Below the pieces are notes generated by a model. That model did not search any database. It was not told where the DNA came from and was given only the letters and a program-made list of their open reading frames with translations. From Agrococcus sp. Marseille-P2731 (lineage in GTDB: Bacteria > Actinomycetota > Actinomycetes > Actinomycetales > Microbacteriaceae): a stretch of 64,000 nucleotides of DNA. The stretch spans positions 372,001 through 436,000 of the forward strand of contig NZ_FPEG01000003.1 of assembly GCF_900117395.1 (NCBI RefSeq). The letters are read 5' to 3'. Positions 50,844-59,855 of the stretch are shown piece by piece (within the stretch, counting starts at the first letter, position 1; every line of letters begins with the position of its first letter). The position numbers and the translations under genes are program-made.

Positions 50844-51740
50844 ATGCCGAGCGAGGATGCGGGCCGGCGCGAGCACTACGCCGACCTCTACGCGCCGGTC
50901 GAGCACGACGGCCCGCTCGGCATGGTGCTCGGCAACTGCCAGGCCGAGTCGCTGCGGCAGGCGCTCGCAGGCTCCGACGTGCGCTTCCTGCGCATCCCGC
51001 CGGTGCACGAGCTCGAGGCGACCGACCTGCCGCACCTCGAGCGCGTGCTCGCCCGGGCGACCGTGGTCGTCGCCCAGCCGATCCGCGACGACTACCGCGG
51101 ACTGCCGCTCGGCACGCGGCAGCTGCTCGCGGCGGCCCCCGGGGCGCGCTCGGCGGTCGTGCCCGTCATCCGCTTCGCCGGCCTCTACCCGTGGCAGGCG
51201 ATCGTGCGACCGCCGCACGACCCCTCCGCCAGCCCGCCGATCGTGCCGTACCACGACCTCCGCACCATCGCCGCGGCGGCCGGCGCCGCCCCGAGCGCCC
51301 CGCCCTCCGCGGATGCGCTGCGAGAGGTCGCCGCTGCCTCGGTCGCGCAGCTGCGCTCGCGCGAGCGCGCGCACAGCGCCGTGCCGATCTCCGACGCCTT
51401 CGCGCATCCGCGCTTCGAGCTCGTACGCACCATCAACCACCCCGGCAACCCCGTGTGGCACGCGCTGGCCGAGCGCGTCCACGAGGCGCTCGGGCTCGGC
51501 GGCGCGCCGCACCAGCTCGATCGCCAGCTGCTCGACCGCATCCACGCCCCGCGCGAGGCCGCGGTGATCGACGCCCACGGCCTCGACGACGAGCCCCGCG
51601 AGCACTGGATCGTCGACGGCGATCCCGTCGACGACGCGCTCGTGCGGGCCGCGCACCTCGACTGGTACCGGGCGCGCCCGGATGCGCTCCAGGCGGGCAT
51701 CGACCGGCACGCCGGGACGATGCGGGTGCTCGGGCTGTGA
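50844..51740 (+). CDS. WcbI-type polysaccharide biosynthesis protein
   Basis: A 298-residue protein. GPLGMVLGNCQAESLRQAL carries the GNCQ motif that marks the WcbI domain, first named in a Burkholderia capsule locus and proposed to be an acetyltransferase or a related hydrolase. The rest includes VVVAQPIRDDYRGLPLGTRQLL and ELVRTINHPGNPVWHAL, also typical. Biochemistry of the family is poorly known. GGAGGAG precedes ATG 50844. It leads the rightward arm and overlaps the next gene by 4 bp. Confidence 0.82.
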   Translation: MPSEDAGRREHYADLYAPVEHDGPLGMVLGNCQAESLRQALAGSDVRFLRIPPVHELEATDLPHLERVLARATVVVAQPIRDDYRGLPLGTRQLLAAAPGARSAVVPVIRFAGLYPWQAIVRPPHDPSASPPIVPYHDLRTIAAAAGAAPSAPPSADALREVAAASVAQLRSRERAHSAVPISDAFAHPRFELVRTINHPGNPVWHALAERVHEALGLGGAPHQLDRQLLDRIHAPREAAVIDAHGLDDEPREHWIVDGDPVDDALVRAAHLDWYRARPDALQAGIDRHAGTMRVLGL

Positions 51741-52708
51741 CCGCGCTGCCCCTGCTCCTGCACCACGGCGACGCGCAGCACGGCGTCGACCGCTGCGCCC
51801 GGGCGCTCGCGGAGGCCGTCCGGGCCATCGACCCCACGGTGCAGCTGCGGCGGGCGGGCGAGATGGCCGGCGCCGCGCGGGTGCACGTGCACTTCACCGA
51901 CCGCCTCTGGGGCGCGAGCGCCGAGGCGGCGGCCGACGCGATCGAGGCGCTCGCCGCGCAGGCGCAGGTCGCGGTGACGCTGCACGACATCCCGCAGCCC
52001 TCCGACGGAGGCACCGCGATGCGACGACGAGCGGATGCGTACCGTCGGGTCGTGGACGCGGCCGGGCTCATCGTGTGCAGCAGCCAGCACGAGCGTGCGC
52101 TCCTGCGGGCAGCCACGGGCAGCGACGCGCCCGTCTCGGTGATCCCGCTGCCGGCCGCTCCCCCGCTGCCCCGGCCGAGCGACTGGGCGCCGCGACGCGA
52201 GATCGCCGTGCTCGGCTTCTTCTACCCGGGCAAGGGGCACCGAGAAGCTGTCGAGGCCTCCGCCGCGCTCTCGACGCCCGCCCCGGTCACGGCGATCGGG
52301 CGCGCGGCCCCGGGCCACGAGGGCGAGCTGGCCGAGCTCGCGCGCGACGCCGGCGCTCGCGGCGTCGCGTTCGCATCCACCGGCTTCGTGCCCGACGGCG
52401 CGCTGCTCCAGCGGGCGCGCCAGGCGGCGGTGCCGGTGGTCGCGCACCAGCACGTCTCCGCCTCCGGCTCGCTCAACGACTGGATCGCGGCGGGCCGCCG
52501 ACCGATCACGATCGCGAACGACTACTTCGCCGAGATGGCGGCGCTGCGGCCCGGCACCGTGCGCCTCGTGCAGCCCGAGGGACTCCGCGACGCGATCGAG
52601 GATGCGCTCGGCGACCCGTCGAGCACCTGGCTGCTGCCGGGCGCATCCACCGCACCGCACCTCGACGACGTCGCGGCAGCCCACCTCGAGCTCTGGGCGC
52701 GCTGGTGA
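51737..52708 (+). CDS. GT-B glycosyltransferase
   Basis: A 323-residue protein with GT4-like features but no full motif: LLLHHGDAQHGVDRCARAL, VHVHFTDRLWG, VAVTLHDIPQPSDGG, and VLGFFYPGKGHREAVEASAAL as the C-domain opening. The late QHVSASGSLNDWIAAGRRPITIAN, in parts, occupies the place of the donor loop. GTG 51737 overlaps the WcbI stop (GTGA). It is the middle gene of the rightward arm. Its donor is unknown, and it may be a divergent or degenerate enzyme. Confidence 0.75.
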   Translation: MTALPLLLHHGDAQHGVDRCARALAEAVRAIDPTVQLRRAGEMAGAARVHVHFTDRLWGASAEAAADAIEALAAQAQVAVTLHDIPQPSDGGTAMRRRADAYRRVVDAAGLIVCSSQHERALLRAATGSDAPVSVIPLPAAPPLPRPSDWAPRREIAVLGFFYPGKGHREAVEASAALSTPAPVTAIGRAAPGHEGELAELARDAGARGVAFASTGFVPDGALLQRARQAAVPVVAHQHVSASGSLNDWIAAGRRPITIANDYFAEMAALRPGTVRLVQPEGLRDAIEDALGDPSSTWLLPGASTAPHLDDVAAAHLELWARW

Positions 52709-53997
52709 CCGCGCCCTTCGGCCGGCCGCTCGTCGGCAACGACTGGGCAGCGCTCGCCGACGATGCGGCGCCGCCGCGGACCGTCTCCGTCGTCGTGACC
52801 CACTTCGACCAGCAGGCGCAGCTCGATCGCACGCTCGGCGCGCTGCGGCGGCAGACGCATCCCAGCGAGCTGCTCGAGATCGTCGTCGCCGACGACGGCT
52901 CCCCCTCCGCGCCGCGCGTGCCCGCGGGCGTGGCGCTGGTGCGCCAGGAGGATCGCGGCTTCCGCGCCGCTGCGGCGCGCAACCTCGGGGCTCGGCACAG
53001 CTCCGGCGACATCGTCTGCTTCCTCGATGCCGACACGGTGCCCGAGCGCGACTACGTGGCGCAGATGGCCCGGCTGCCGTCCCTCGCCCCCGACGTGGTC
53101 GCGGTCGGGCGTCGCCGCCACGCGCTGCTGGAGGGCGCCGGCGACGAGCCGATCGAGATCGCCGGCCCCGCGCTCGAGATCGCAGAGCCCGCCTGGCTGC
53201 GAGACGCCTATCGCCGCTCTGGCGACCTGCTCGAGGCCGACGACCGCTCCTACCGCTTCGTCATCAGCGCGGTGCTCGCGTGCAGCCGCTGGCTGCTCGA
53301 CGAGGTCGGTGGCTTCGACGAGAGCTTCGACACCTATGGCGGCGAGGACTGGGAGTGGGCGCACCGCGCCTGGCTCGAAGGTGCAGCCCTCGCGCACGTG
53401 CCGGGCGCCGTCGCATGGCACGACGGGCCCGACTGGGCCGGCCGCGACGAGGCCGACCGGCTGCACCGGAAGAACGCCGAGACGCTGCGCCTGCTGCAGC
53501 TGATCGCGGTGCCCGGGGCCGCGCCGCGAGCGCTGCTGGGGCCGCAGGCGGATGCGCTCATTACCCTCCGGACGGCGCCCTCGGTCGCGTCGGCGCTCGT
53601 CTGCATCGACAGCGTCCTCGAGGCGCTGCCCGGCGCCCGCGTCATCGCGCCCGCGCACGTGCGCGCAGCGCTCGCGCACGATCCGCGGGTCATCGACGCT
53701 TGGCCAGGCAGGACCAGGGTCGCCATCGACCTGCCCTCGCCCCTCCACGTCGACCCGGCCGCGGCCGAGCGACTGCGCGAAGCCCTCGCGGCGGTCGGCA
53801 GCGGTGACCTTGGCACGATCGACTTCGGCGCGCGGATGCGGGTCTCGGCGACGCGGGCCCGCGCGCGCGAGCGCCGGTGGGGTCGGCCGACCGGCTGGCG
53901 CGCCGAGGAGCGCTCCGCCGAGGGCTTTCGCCCTCTCGGCGACGCCCCCGACCTCGAGGCCTACCTCGGTGGCTGGTGGCAGCCGCCCTCGGCCTGA
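52705..53997 (+). CDS. family 2 glycosyltransferase with galactosyltransferase-like motif and C-terminal extension
   Basis: A 430-residue GT-A enzyme. VSVVVTHFDQQAQLDRTLGALRRQ, in parts, is the GT2 start, IVVADDGS and VCFLDADTVP are donor-site Asp motifs, and GGFDESFDTYGGEDWEWAHRAWL, in parts, is Glyco_transf_7C. About 160 residues beyond the catalytic domain contain no domain I recognise. GTG 52705 overlaps the preceding gene by 4 bp. It ends the rightward arm; no terminator is obvious before the convergent glucanase. Confidence 0.88.
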   Translation: MTAPFGRPLVGNDWAALADDAAPPRTVSVVVTHFDQQAQLDRTLGALRRQTHPSELLEIVVADDGSPSAPRVPAGVALVRQEDRGFRAAAARNLGARHSSGDIVCFLDADTVPERDYVAQMARLPSLAPDVVAVGRRRHALLEGAGDEPIEIAGPALEIAEPAWLRDAYRRSGDLLEADDRSYRFVISAVLACSRWLLDEVGGFDESFDTYGGEDWEWAHRAWLEGAALAHVPGAVAWHDGPDWAGRDEADRLHRKNAETLRLLQLIAVPGAAPRALLGPQADALITLRTAPSVASALVCIDSVLEALPGARVIAPAHVRAALAHDPRVIDAWPGRTRVAIDLPSPLHVDPAAAERLREALAAVGSGDLGTIDFGARMRVSATRARARERRWGRPTGWRAEERSAEGFRPLGDAPDLEAYLGGWWQPPSA

Positions 53998-54036
53998 GGC
54001 CCTGCGCGCCCGACGCCGCGCATCCCGAAGTGGCCG

Positions 54037-56007
54037 CTACTCCGGCGCGGCGGTGTCCTTGCTCCAGGCGGCCGTGAGCGTGGGCGCTGCGGGCTCGCCG
54101 TGCGCGAGCGCCGCATCCTGCGAGGCGTTCTCGTCGAGCATCTCGCGCTGCTCCTGCTCCTGCTCGCCCTCGGCGCGCGGCACCTCGACGCCCGGCAGCC
54201 CCCACGCGGCGAAGGCCGGCCCGGCGCCGGTCAGGCGCAGACCGCTGGCGCCGAAGACGCTCGCGCCGCCCTCGCCGAAGAGCCGCTCGGGCTCCCCGTC
54301 GAGCAGCAGGTCGCCCTCGTCGATCACGACGTCGTAGAAGCCGCGCGCCGCGACGCAGAGCACGCTCGAGCCCTCGGTCTCGCGCACCCAGACCAGTGCC
54401 TCCTCGCCCACGTGCAGCCAGCGCATCCCGCCACCCCGCAGGGCAGGCTGCGACGAGCGCAGCGCGAGCAGCTCGCGGTGCAGCGCGATCGAGTCGGCGT
54501 GCTCGTCGAGCGACTCCCACGGCATCGGCGTGCGCGAATCCTCGCCGTTCACCCCCGACAGGCCGAGCTCGTCGCCCGCCCAGACCACCGGGATGCCCGG
54601 GAGCGACACCGCCATCCCGAGCGCCACCGGCACCGCGCCCGGCAGCGCGTTCGTGACGAAGCGCGGGGTGTCGTGCGTGTCGAGCGCGTTCATGTTGTGC
54701 AGGCGGGTGCGCCACGGGATGCCCGCGACGAAGCGCTGGTGCTGCGCATGCAGGTCGAGACCCGAGTAGGAGGGGATCACCGAGCGCGCCATGCCGAGGC
54801 CTCCGAAGGCGGCGGAGCCGGGCACCGACAGCCAGCCCCACACCGGCCGCGTGAAGTTCGCGTAGGTCATCGCGCCGTGCCACGCGTCGCCCTGGAAGTC
54901 ATCGGTCGCGTCGTTCGTCGACTCGCCGAGCAGCAGGGTGTCGGGATTGATCTCGATCATCGTGCGCCGGATGATCTGGCGCACCTCGGCGTTCAGGTCA
55001 TCGCCCTCGTAGCGGCCCGTCATGTTGGCGACGTCGATGCGCCAGCCGTCGAACGAGTAGGGCGGCCGCAGCCACGTGCCGACCACGGAGTCGGGGCCTT
55101 CGATGAAGCGCTGCCGCAGCTCCTGCGAGTTCCAGTTGAGCTTCGGCAGCGAGCCGTGGCCGAGCCACGCGGCATAGGTGCCGCCCTCGTGGAAGTAGTA
55201 GAACTCGCGCTCCGGCGCCTGCTCGTCTGCCAGCGCCGCCTGGAACCACGCGTGCGTGTCGCCCGTGTGGTTGCTCGTGAGGTCGCCCATGACCTTGAGG
55301 CCACGCGCATGCGCCGCCTCCACGAGCGAGATCAATGCCCCGTCGCCGCCGAGCAGCGGGTCGACGACGTCGAACGTGGATGCGTCGTACCGGTGGTTCG
55401 ACGCGCCCGGGAACACGGGGGTCAGGTACAGCACCGTCGCGCCCAGCTCGACGAGGTGGTCGAGGTGCGCCTCCACCCCCGGCAGGTCGCCGCCGTAGAG
55501 CTGTTCGGAGACGCCCGGGCCGGAACCGATCACCGGCTCGTCCCACTCGGCCGCCAGCGCCCATCCCGGGGTCGGGTGCTGGGCTGCCTGCTCGGAGCGG
55601 GCGAACCTGTCGGGGAAGACCTGGTACAGCACCGCGTCCGTCGCCCAGGCAGGCGGCGCCGGGTGCGCGACGAGCGCGAAGTCAGCGTCGTCGCGGGTCT
55701 CGATGCGATGCACGCCCTCCTGGTTGATCCACTCGGTGTGGCCGGAGGCGTAGTGCACGAGCCAGCGGTAGCGGTGCAGCGGGTTCGCCACCCGGATCTC
55801 GGCCTCCCACCAGTCGTGGGCGCCGGCGGTGCCGATGTGCACGGCCTTGTTGAAGAACGGCTCGCGGTCTGGGTTCGAGCGCACCAGCACCTCGAGCGGC
55901 TCGTCGTGCGAGACGGGGATGCGCATGCGCACCTTCACGACGTCGCCGAGGTCGGGCGTCAGGGTCGAGACGTAGAGGGGTGAACCGTCGTGGTGGGGCT
56001 GCAGCAC
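54037..56007 (-). CDS. GH13 alpha-glucanase (cyclomaltodextrinase/maltogenic type)
   Basis: A 656-residue enzyme without signal peptide, so cytoplasmic. Residues 1-115 form an N-terminal beta domain as in neopullulanases and MalZ. The barrel has region I DLTSNH, nucleophile Asp325 (GWRIDVANM), acid Glu362 (LLGEST) and transition-state Asp446 (DTHDTPR). The C-terminal 45 residues are an acidic, Gln-rich tail. It should degrade maltodextrins taken up by the mal-type transporter. TAGCGT (56014-56019) lies six bases before GTG 56007, so the start is leaderless. Confidence 0.9.
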   Translation of the reverse strand: MLQPHHDGSPLYVSTLTPDLGDVVKVRMRIPVSHDEPLEVLVRSNPDREPFFNKAVHIGTAGAHDWWEAEIRVANPLHRYRWLVHYASGHTEWINQEGVHRIETRDDADFALVAHPAPPAWATDAVLYQVFPDRFARSEQAAQHPTPGWALAAEWDEPVIGSGPGVSEQLYGGDLPGVEAHLDHLVELGATVLYLTPVFPGASNHRYDASTFDVVDPLLGGDGALISLVEAAHARGLKVMGDLTSNHTGDTHAWFQAALADEQAPEREFYYFHEGGTYAAWLGHGSLPKLNWNSQELRQRFIEGPDSVVGTWLRPPYSFDGWRIDVANMTGRYEGDDLNAEVRQIIRRTMIEINPDTLLLGESTNDATDDFQGDAWHGAMTYANFTRPVWGWLSVPGSAAFGGLGMARSVIPSYSGLDLHAQHQRFVAGIPWRTRLHNMNALDTHDTPRFVTNALPGAVPVALGMAVSLPGIPVVWAGDELGLSGVNGEDSRTPMPWESLDEHADSIALHRELLALRSSQPALRGGGMRWLHVGEEALVWVRETEGSSVLCVAARGFYDVVIDEGDLLLDGEPERLFGEGGASVFGASGLRLTGAGPAFAAWGLPGVEVPRAEGEQEQEQREMLDENASQDAALAHGEPAAPTLTAAWSKDTAAPE

Positions 56008-56031
56008 GCGACCACGCTAGAGCACGCGAGA

Positions 56032-56057
56032 GGGCCGGCGCGCAACGACACCGGCCC
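56032..56057 (-). terminator. stem-loop after the symporter gene
   Basis: GGGCCGG (56032-56038) pairs with CCGGCCC (56051-56057), 19 bases past the symporter stop on the minus strand. Confidence 0.5.
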
Positions 56058-56075
56058 CCTGTGGGCGAGCTCGGA

Positions 56076-57656
56076 TCAGTGCTCCGAGGCCTTCTCCGAA
56101 CCGGCGCCGGTGAACGAGCGCACCTCCATCTCGGCCTGCTTCGCGTCGTGGTCGGCCTCCGGCTTCGACAGGAACGTGCCGATGATGCCGAGCAGGAACG
56201 CGAGCGGGATCGACACGATGCCGGGGTTCGACAGCGGGAAGATCGCCCAGTCGGCGTCGGGGAACATCGACTTCGGGCCGCCGGAGACGGCCGGCGAGAA
56301 GATGATCAGCACGACGCAGGAGATCAGCCCGCCGTACATCGACCACAGCGCCCCGCCCGAGTTGAAGCGACGCCAGAACAGCGAGTAGAGGATGGTGGGC
56401 AGGTTGGCGCTGGCCGCGACCGCGAACGCGAGCGCCACCAGGAAGGCGACGTTCTGGTTCTGCGCGACGATGCCGCCGATGATCGCGATCACGCCGATCA
56501 CCACGACCGTCATGCGCGCGACCCTCACCTCGGCACCCGGCTTCGTGTTGCCCTTCTTGATGATCGAGCCGTAGATGTCGTGCGCGAACGAGGTCGCCGC
56601 CGTGATCGCGAGCCCGGCGACGACCGCCAGGATGGTGGCGAACGCGACCGCCGAGATGATCGCCATCAGGATCGGCCCGCCGAGGGCGAGCGCGAGCAGC
56701 GGGGCGGCGGCGTTCTCTCCGCCGGGCGCCTCTGCGAGCACCTCGGGCCCGACGAGCGCGCCAGCACCGAAGCCGAGCACGAGCGTGAACAGGTAGAAGA
56801 TGCCGATCAGCCAGATCGCCCAGACGACGCTGCGCCGCGCCTCCTTGGCCGAGGGCACCGTGTAGAAGCGCATCAGCACGTGCGGCAGGCCAGCCGTGCC
56901 GAGGACGAGCGCGAGGCCGAGCGAGATGAAGTCGACGGGGTTCGTGTAGCGCAGGCCCGGTGCCAGGATCGCCTCGCCATCGGGCGAGGCCTCCACTGCC
57001 TGTCGCAGCAGCTCGTTGAAGTCGAAGCGCACGACGATCAGCACCATCACCACCATGATCGCGGCGCCCGCGATGAGCAGCACCGCCTTGATGATCTGCA
57101 CCCAGGTGGTGCCCTTCATGCCGCCGAAGATCACGTAGACGATCATCAGCACGCCGACGACCGCGATCGTGATCGACGTCGCCGCCGGGTCGGTGAAGCC
57201 CATCAGCAGGGCCACGAGGCCACCGGCGCCGGCCATCTGCGCGACGAGGTAGAAGAAGCACACCGCGAGCGTCGCGAGCGCCGCCGCCATGCGCACCGGG
57301 CGCTGCTTGAGGCGGAAGCTCAGCACGTCGGCCATCGTGAACTTGCCGGTGTTGCGCAGCAGCTCTGCCACGAGCAGCAGCGCGACGAGCCACGCGACGA
57401 GGAAGCCGATCGAGTAGAGGAAGCCGTCGTAGCCGGCCACCGCGATCGCGCCGCAGATGCCGAGGAAGCTTGCGGCCGAGAGGTAGTCGCCGGCGATCGC
57501 GATGCCGTTCTGCCTGCCGGAGAACGAGCGGCCAGCGGCGTAGAACTCGTTCTCGGTCGCCTTGCGGCGCGAGACGCGGAACACGATCACGAGGGTGACC
57601 GCCACGAAGGCGGCGAACACGATCATGTTGATGACCGGGTTGATCTCCTGGCCCAT
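56076..57656 (-). CDS. actP: sodium:solute symporter, acetate/monocarboxylate type (ActP/MctC-like)
   Basis: A 526-residue SSS-family symporter with about 13 helices. IAIAGDYLSAASFLGICGAIA is the sodium-site helix of ActP-type proteins, with GTAGLPHVLMRFYTVPSAKEARRS and the LeuT-core helix AFATILAVVAGLAITAATSFAHD (both in parts). It imports acetate, pyruvate or propionate with sodium. The upstream gene encodes DUF485, the usual partner (YjcH), and overlaps its start by one base. Confidence 0.92.
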   Translation of the reverse strand: MGQEINPVINMIVFAAFVAVTLVIVFRVSRRKATENEFYAAGRSFSGRQNGIAIAGDYLSAASFLGICGAIAVAGYDGFLYSIGFLVAWLVALLLVAELLRNTGKFTMADVLSFRLKQRPVRMAAALATLAVCFFYLVAQMAGAGGLVALLMGFTDPAATSITIAVVGVLMIVYVIFGGMKGTTWVQIIKAVLLIAGAAIMVVMVLIVVRFDFNELLRQAVEASPDGEAILAPGLRYTNPVDFISLGLALVLGTAGLPHVLMRFYTVPSAKEARRSVVWAIWLIGIFYLFTLVLGFGAGALVGPEVLAEAPGGENAAAPLLALALGGPILMAIISAVAFATILAVVAGLAITAATSFAHDIYGSIIKKGNTKPGAEVRVARMTVVVIGVIAIIGGIVAQNQNVAFLVALAFAVAASANLPTILYSLFWRRFNSGGALWSMYGGLISCVVLIIFSPAVSGGPKSMFPDADWAIFPLSNPGIVSIPLAFLLGIIGTFLSKPEADHDAKQAEMEVRSFTGAGSEKASEH

Positions 57657-58000
57657 CAGCGCGCACCCCCAGCCAGTGCCTGCTCCATCTCGGCGGCGAG
57701 CGGGTCGGCCGCCCGGTCGTAGACGCGATTGGCCCAGCGGCTGTAGAGCATCGTGATCGCGAAGGTCGAGACGAACTGCCCGAGGCCGAACAGCAGCCCG
57801 ACGGTGAAGTAGCTCTCCCCCAGCCTGGTGGCGAAGAAGTCGGGCGCGAAGCTCGCGACCAGCACGTAGGCGAGGTACCAGGCGAGGAACGCGATCGTCA
57901 TCGGCAGGATGAACGTCATGAACGTCCTCCGCAGCCTCTGGAACTCCGGGGAGCGCTGCATCGCGATGCTGCGCTCGGCGACGGACGTCGGATCGGCCAT
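57656..58000 (-). CDS. DUF485 membrane protein, partner of ActP-type symporter
   Basis: A 114-residue protein with two transmembrane helices. RSPEFQRLRRTFMTFILPMTIAFLAWYL, in parts, and the loop DFFATRLGESYFTVGLLFGLGQF are DUF485 hallmarks. Such proteins are encoded before acetate-type symporters (yjcH-actP); their role is unclear. ATG 58000 has GGAG eight bases upstream; GTG 58009 is too close to that site. TGATG joins it to the symporter. Confidence 0.9.
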   Translation of the reverse strand: MADPTSVAERSIAMQRSPEFQRLRRTFMTFILPMTIAFLAWYLAYVLVASFAPDFFATRLGESYFTVGLLFGLGQFVSTFAITMLYSRWANRVYDRAADPLAAEMEQALAGGAR

Positions 58001-58107
58001 GAGCGTCACTCCATTCCCAGGCGCGCCGTTGCGCCTGCTGCGATCGTGCAGTGTCGCGATCCTAGCCGCATCCTCAGGGAAGGCTCAGGAGGACCGCAGG
58101 CGAGTGT

Positions 58108-58131
58108 CGGCGAGCGGCGCGGCGCTCGCCG
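58108..58131 (-). terminator. terminator of the metP-metS operon
   Basis: CGGCGAGCG (58108-58116) and CGCTCGCCG (58123-58131) form a perfect 9-bp stem with a 6-base loop immediately after the small-subunit stop. The rest of the gap up to 58008 contains no gene. Confidence 0.8.
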
Positions 58132-58260
58132 TCAGAGATCGCGCTGCGGATCGCCGGGCTGGGGCCCCTTGAACCGCACGATGTTCACGATGGCCGTCGC
58201 CAGGCCGCCCCACAGGACCAGCATGCTCAGGCCCATCATCACGATGGCTCCGATGGTCAT
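58132..58260 (-). CDS. metS: methionine/alanine importer small subunit (MetS-like), 42 residues
   Basis: A 42-residue single-span protein: MTIGAIVMMGLSMLVLWGG followed by LATAIVNIVRFKGPQPGD. It matches the MetS small subunits that accompany NSS transporters in actinobacteria; in Corynebacterium glutamicum MetP needs MetS for methionine and alanine uptake. Its ATG overlaps the stop of the transporter by 4 bp (ATGA), which fixes the start. The gene is short and easy to miss. Confidence 0.88.
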   Translation of the reverse strand: MTIGAIVMMGLSMLVLWGGLATAIVNIVRFKGPQPGDPQRDL

Positions 58261-59789
58261 CGGATCACCTCCTCGTCGTGCTCGGGCGCCTCCATCGGCG
58301 TCGTCCGCTTCCACTTCGGGATCGACAGCAGCACGCCAGCCACCAGCGCGAGCCCCGCGACGCCCCAGCCGAAGATGCCGAGCATCCAGGCCGGGTAGCC
58401 CTCGTAGGGCGTGGTGATCGCAGTGATGAGCTCGAGCACCAGCATCAGGCCGATCAGGATGGGGGTCACCACGGTGATGAGCGCGACCCACCAGCGGCCG
58501 AGGCGGATGGATCCGAAGCGGCTCATGTGCTCGGCGAACGCCGGCACCCTGCGGATGCCCCAGGCGACGGCCAGCATCGCGACGAGCGCGGCCAACAGGA
58601 TGCCGAAGCGGTTGATGAAGTAGTCGGAGATGTCGAGCACCAGGATGCCGCTGGTGGTCGAGAAGAGCAGCACGCTGACGAGCGCGATCGGCACCGTGAC
58701 GATCAGCGTCGCCTGGACGCGTCCCAGCTCGAGCTTGTCGCGCACGGCCGAGATGACGACCTCCAGGATGCTGACGAGCGAGGTGAAGCCGGCGAGCACG
58801 AGCGAGGTGAAGAAGAGGACCCCCAGGAGCGCCCCGAGGGGCGCCTGCGAGATGATCGCCGGGAACGCCACGAACGCGAGCCCGATGCCGCCCGCCACGA
58901 CGTCCGCGACCTGCGCGCCGGATGCCTGGGCGAGGAAGCCGAGCGCCCCGAAGACGCCGATGCCCGCGAGGAGCTCGAATCCGGAGTTCGCGAAGCCGAC
59001 GACGAAGGCCGAGCCCGTCATGTCGATCTTCCGGCCCACGTAGGAGGCGTAGGTGATCATGATGCCGAAGCCGACCGACAGCGAGAAGAAGATCTGGCCG
59101 AAGGCGCTCGCCCAGACCGCCGGGTCCGCGAGCGCCGCCCAGTTCGGGGCGAAGAGGGTCTGCAGCCCCTCGACCGCGCCCGGCAGCGTGAGCGCCTGGA
59201 TCACGAGCGCTCCGAACGCGACGAGCAGCACGGGGATGAAGATCACAGCGGTGGCGCCGATGCCCCGCTGCACGCCGAGCGCCATGACGACGATCGCCAC
59301 CAACCAGATGAGCACCATGGGGATGAGCACGGCAGGCACGAAGTCGAGCGTGATCGTGTTGTCGGCTGCGTGCAGGAAGTCGCGGAAGAAGAACGCCTCG
59401 GGGTCGTCACCCCAGGCCTGGGTGAAGGAGAAGCCGACGTACTGCGTCGACCAGGCGAGGATCGCGGCGTAGTACACGGCGATGACCACGCAGATCGCCA
59501 CCTGCCACCAGCCGATGAACTCGAGGCGCCGAGACAGGCGCGCGAACGACAGCGGCGCAGAGCCCCGCTGCGAGTGCCCGATGGCGTAGTCGAGCAGCAG
59601 CAGCGGGATGCCCGCCACCAGCAGCGCGATCAGGTAGGGCAGGATGAACGCCCCGCCACCGCCCTCGTACGCGACGTAGGGGAATCGCCAGATGTTGCCG
59701 AGCCCGACCGCGGAGCCGATCGCCGCCATGATGAACACGGTCTTGTTCGAGAATCGACCGCGGTCGATCGGGGCCTTGATCGCTGTCAT
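58257..59789 (-). CDS. metP: NSS-family sodium-dependent amino-acid transporter (MetP-like)
   Basis: A 510-residue neurotransmitter:sodium symporter with about 12 helices. The first helix holds FIMAAIGSAVGLGNIWRFPYVAYEGGGGAF, in parts, which is the sodium and substrate site of LeuT-fold NSS proteins; GFGIMITYASYVGRKIDMTGSA, in parts, is helix 6 and its loop. With the MetS-like gene downstream, uptake of methionine or alanine is the best guess. AAGGAG lies seven bases before ATG 59789. Confidence 0.92.
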   Translation of the reverse strand: MTAIKAPIDRGRFSNKTVFIMAAIGSAVGLGNIWRFPYVAYEGGGGAFILPYLIALLVAGIPLLLLDYAIGHSQRGSAPLSFARLSRRLEFIGWWQVAICVVIAVYYAAILAWSTQYVGFSFTQAWGDDPEAFFFRDFLHAADNTITLDFVPAVLIPMVLIWLVAIVVMALGVQRGIGATAVIFIPVLLVAFGALVIQALTLPGAVEGLQTLFAPNWAALADPAVWASAFGQIFFSLSVGFGIMITYASYVGRKIDMTGSAFVVGFANSGFELLAGIGVFGALGFLAQASGAQVADVVAGGIGLAFVAFPAIISQAPLGALLGVLFFTSLVLAGFTSLVSILEVVISAVRDKLELGRVQATLIVTVPIALVSVLLFSTTSGILVLDISDYFINRFGILLAALVAMLAVAWGIRRVPAFAEHMSRFGSIRLGRWWVALITVVTPILIGLMLVLELITAITTPYEGYPAWMLGIFGWGVAGLALVAGVLLSIPKWKRTTPMEAPEHDEEVIR

Positions 59790-59855
59790 GGCAGCGCTCC
59801 TTCTTCGCAGGTGCAGTGCGGGTCGCCCCACCCTGCCACTTCAGCACTCCCGCCG

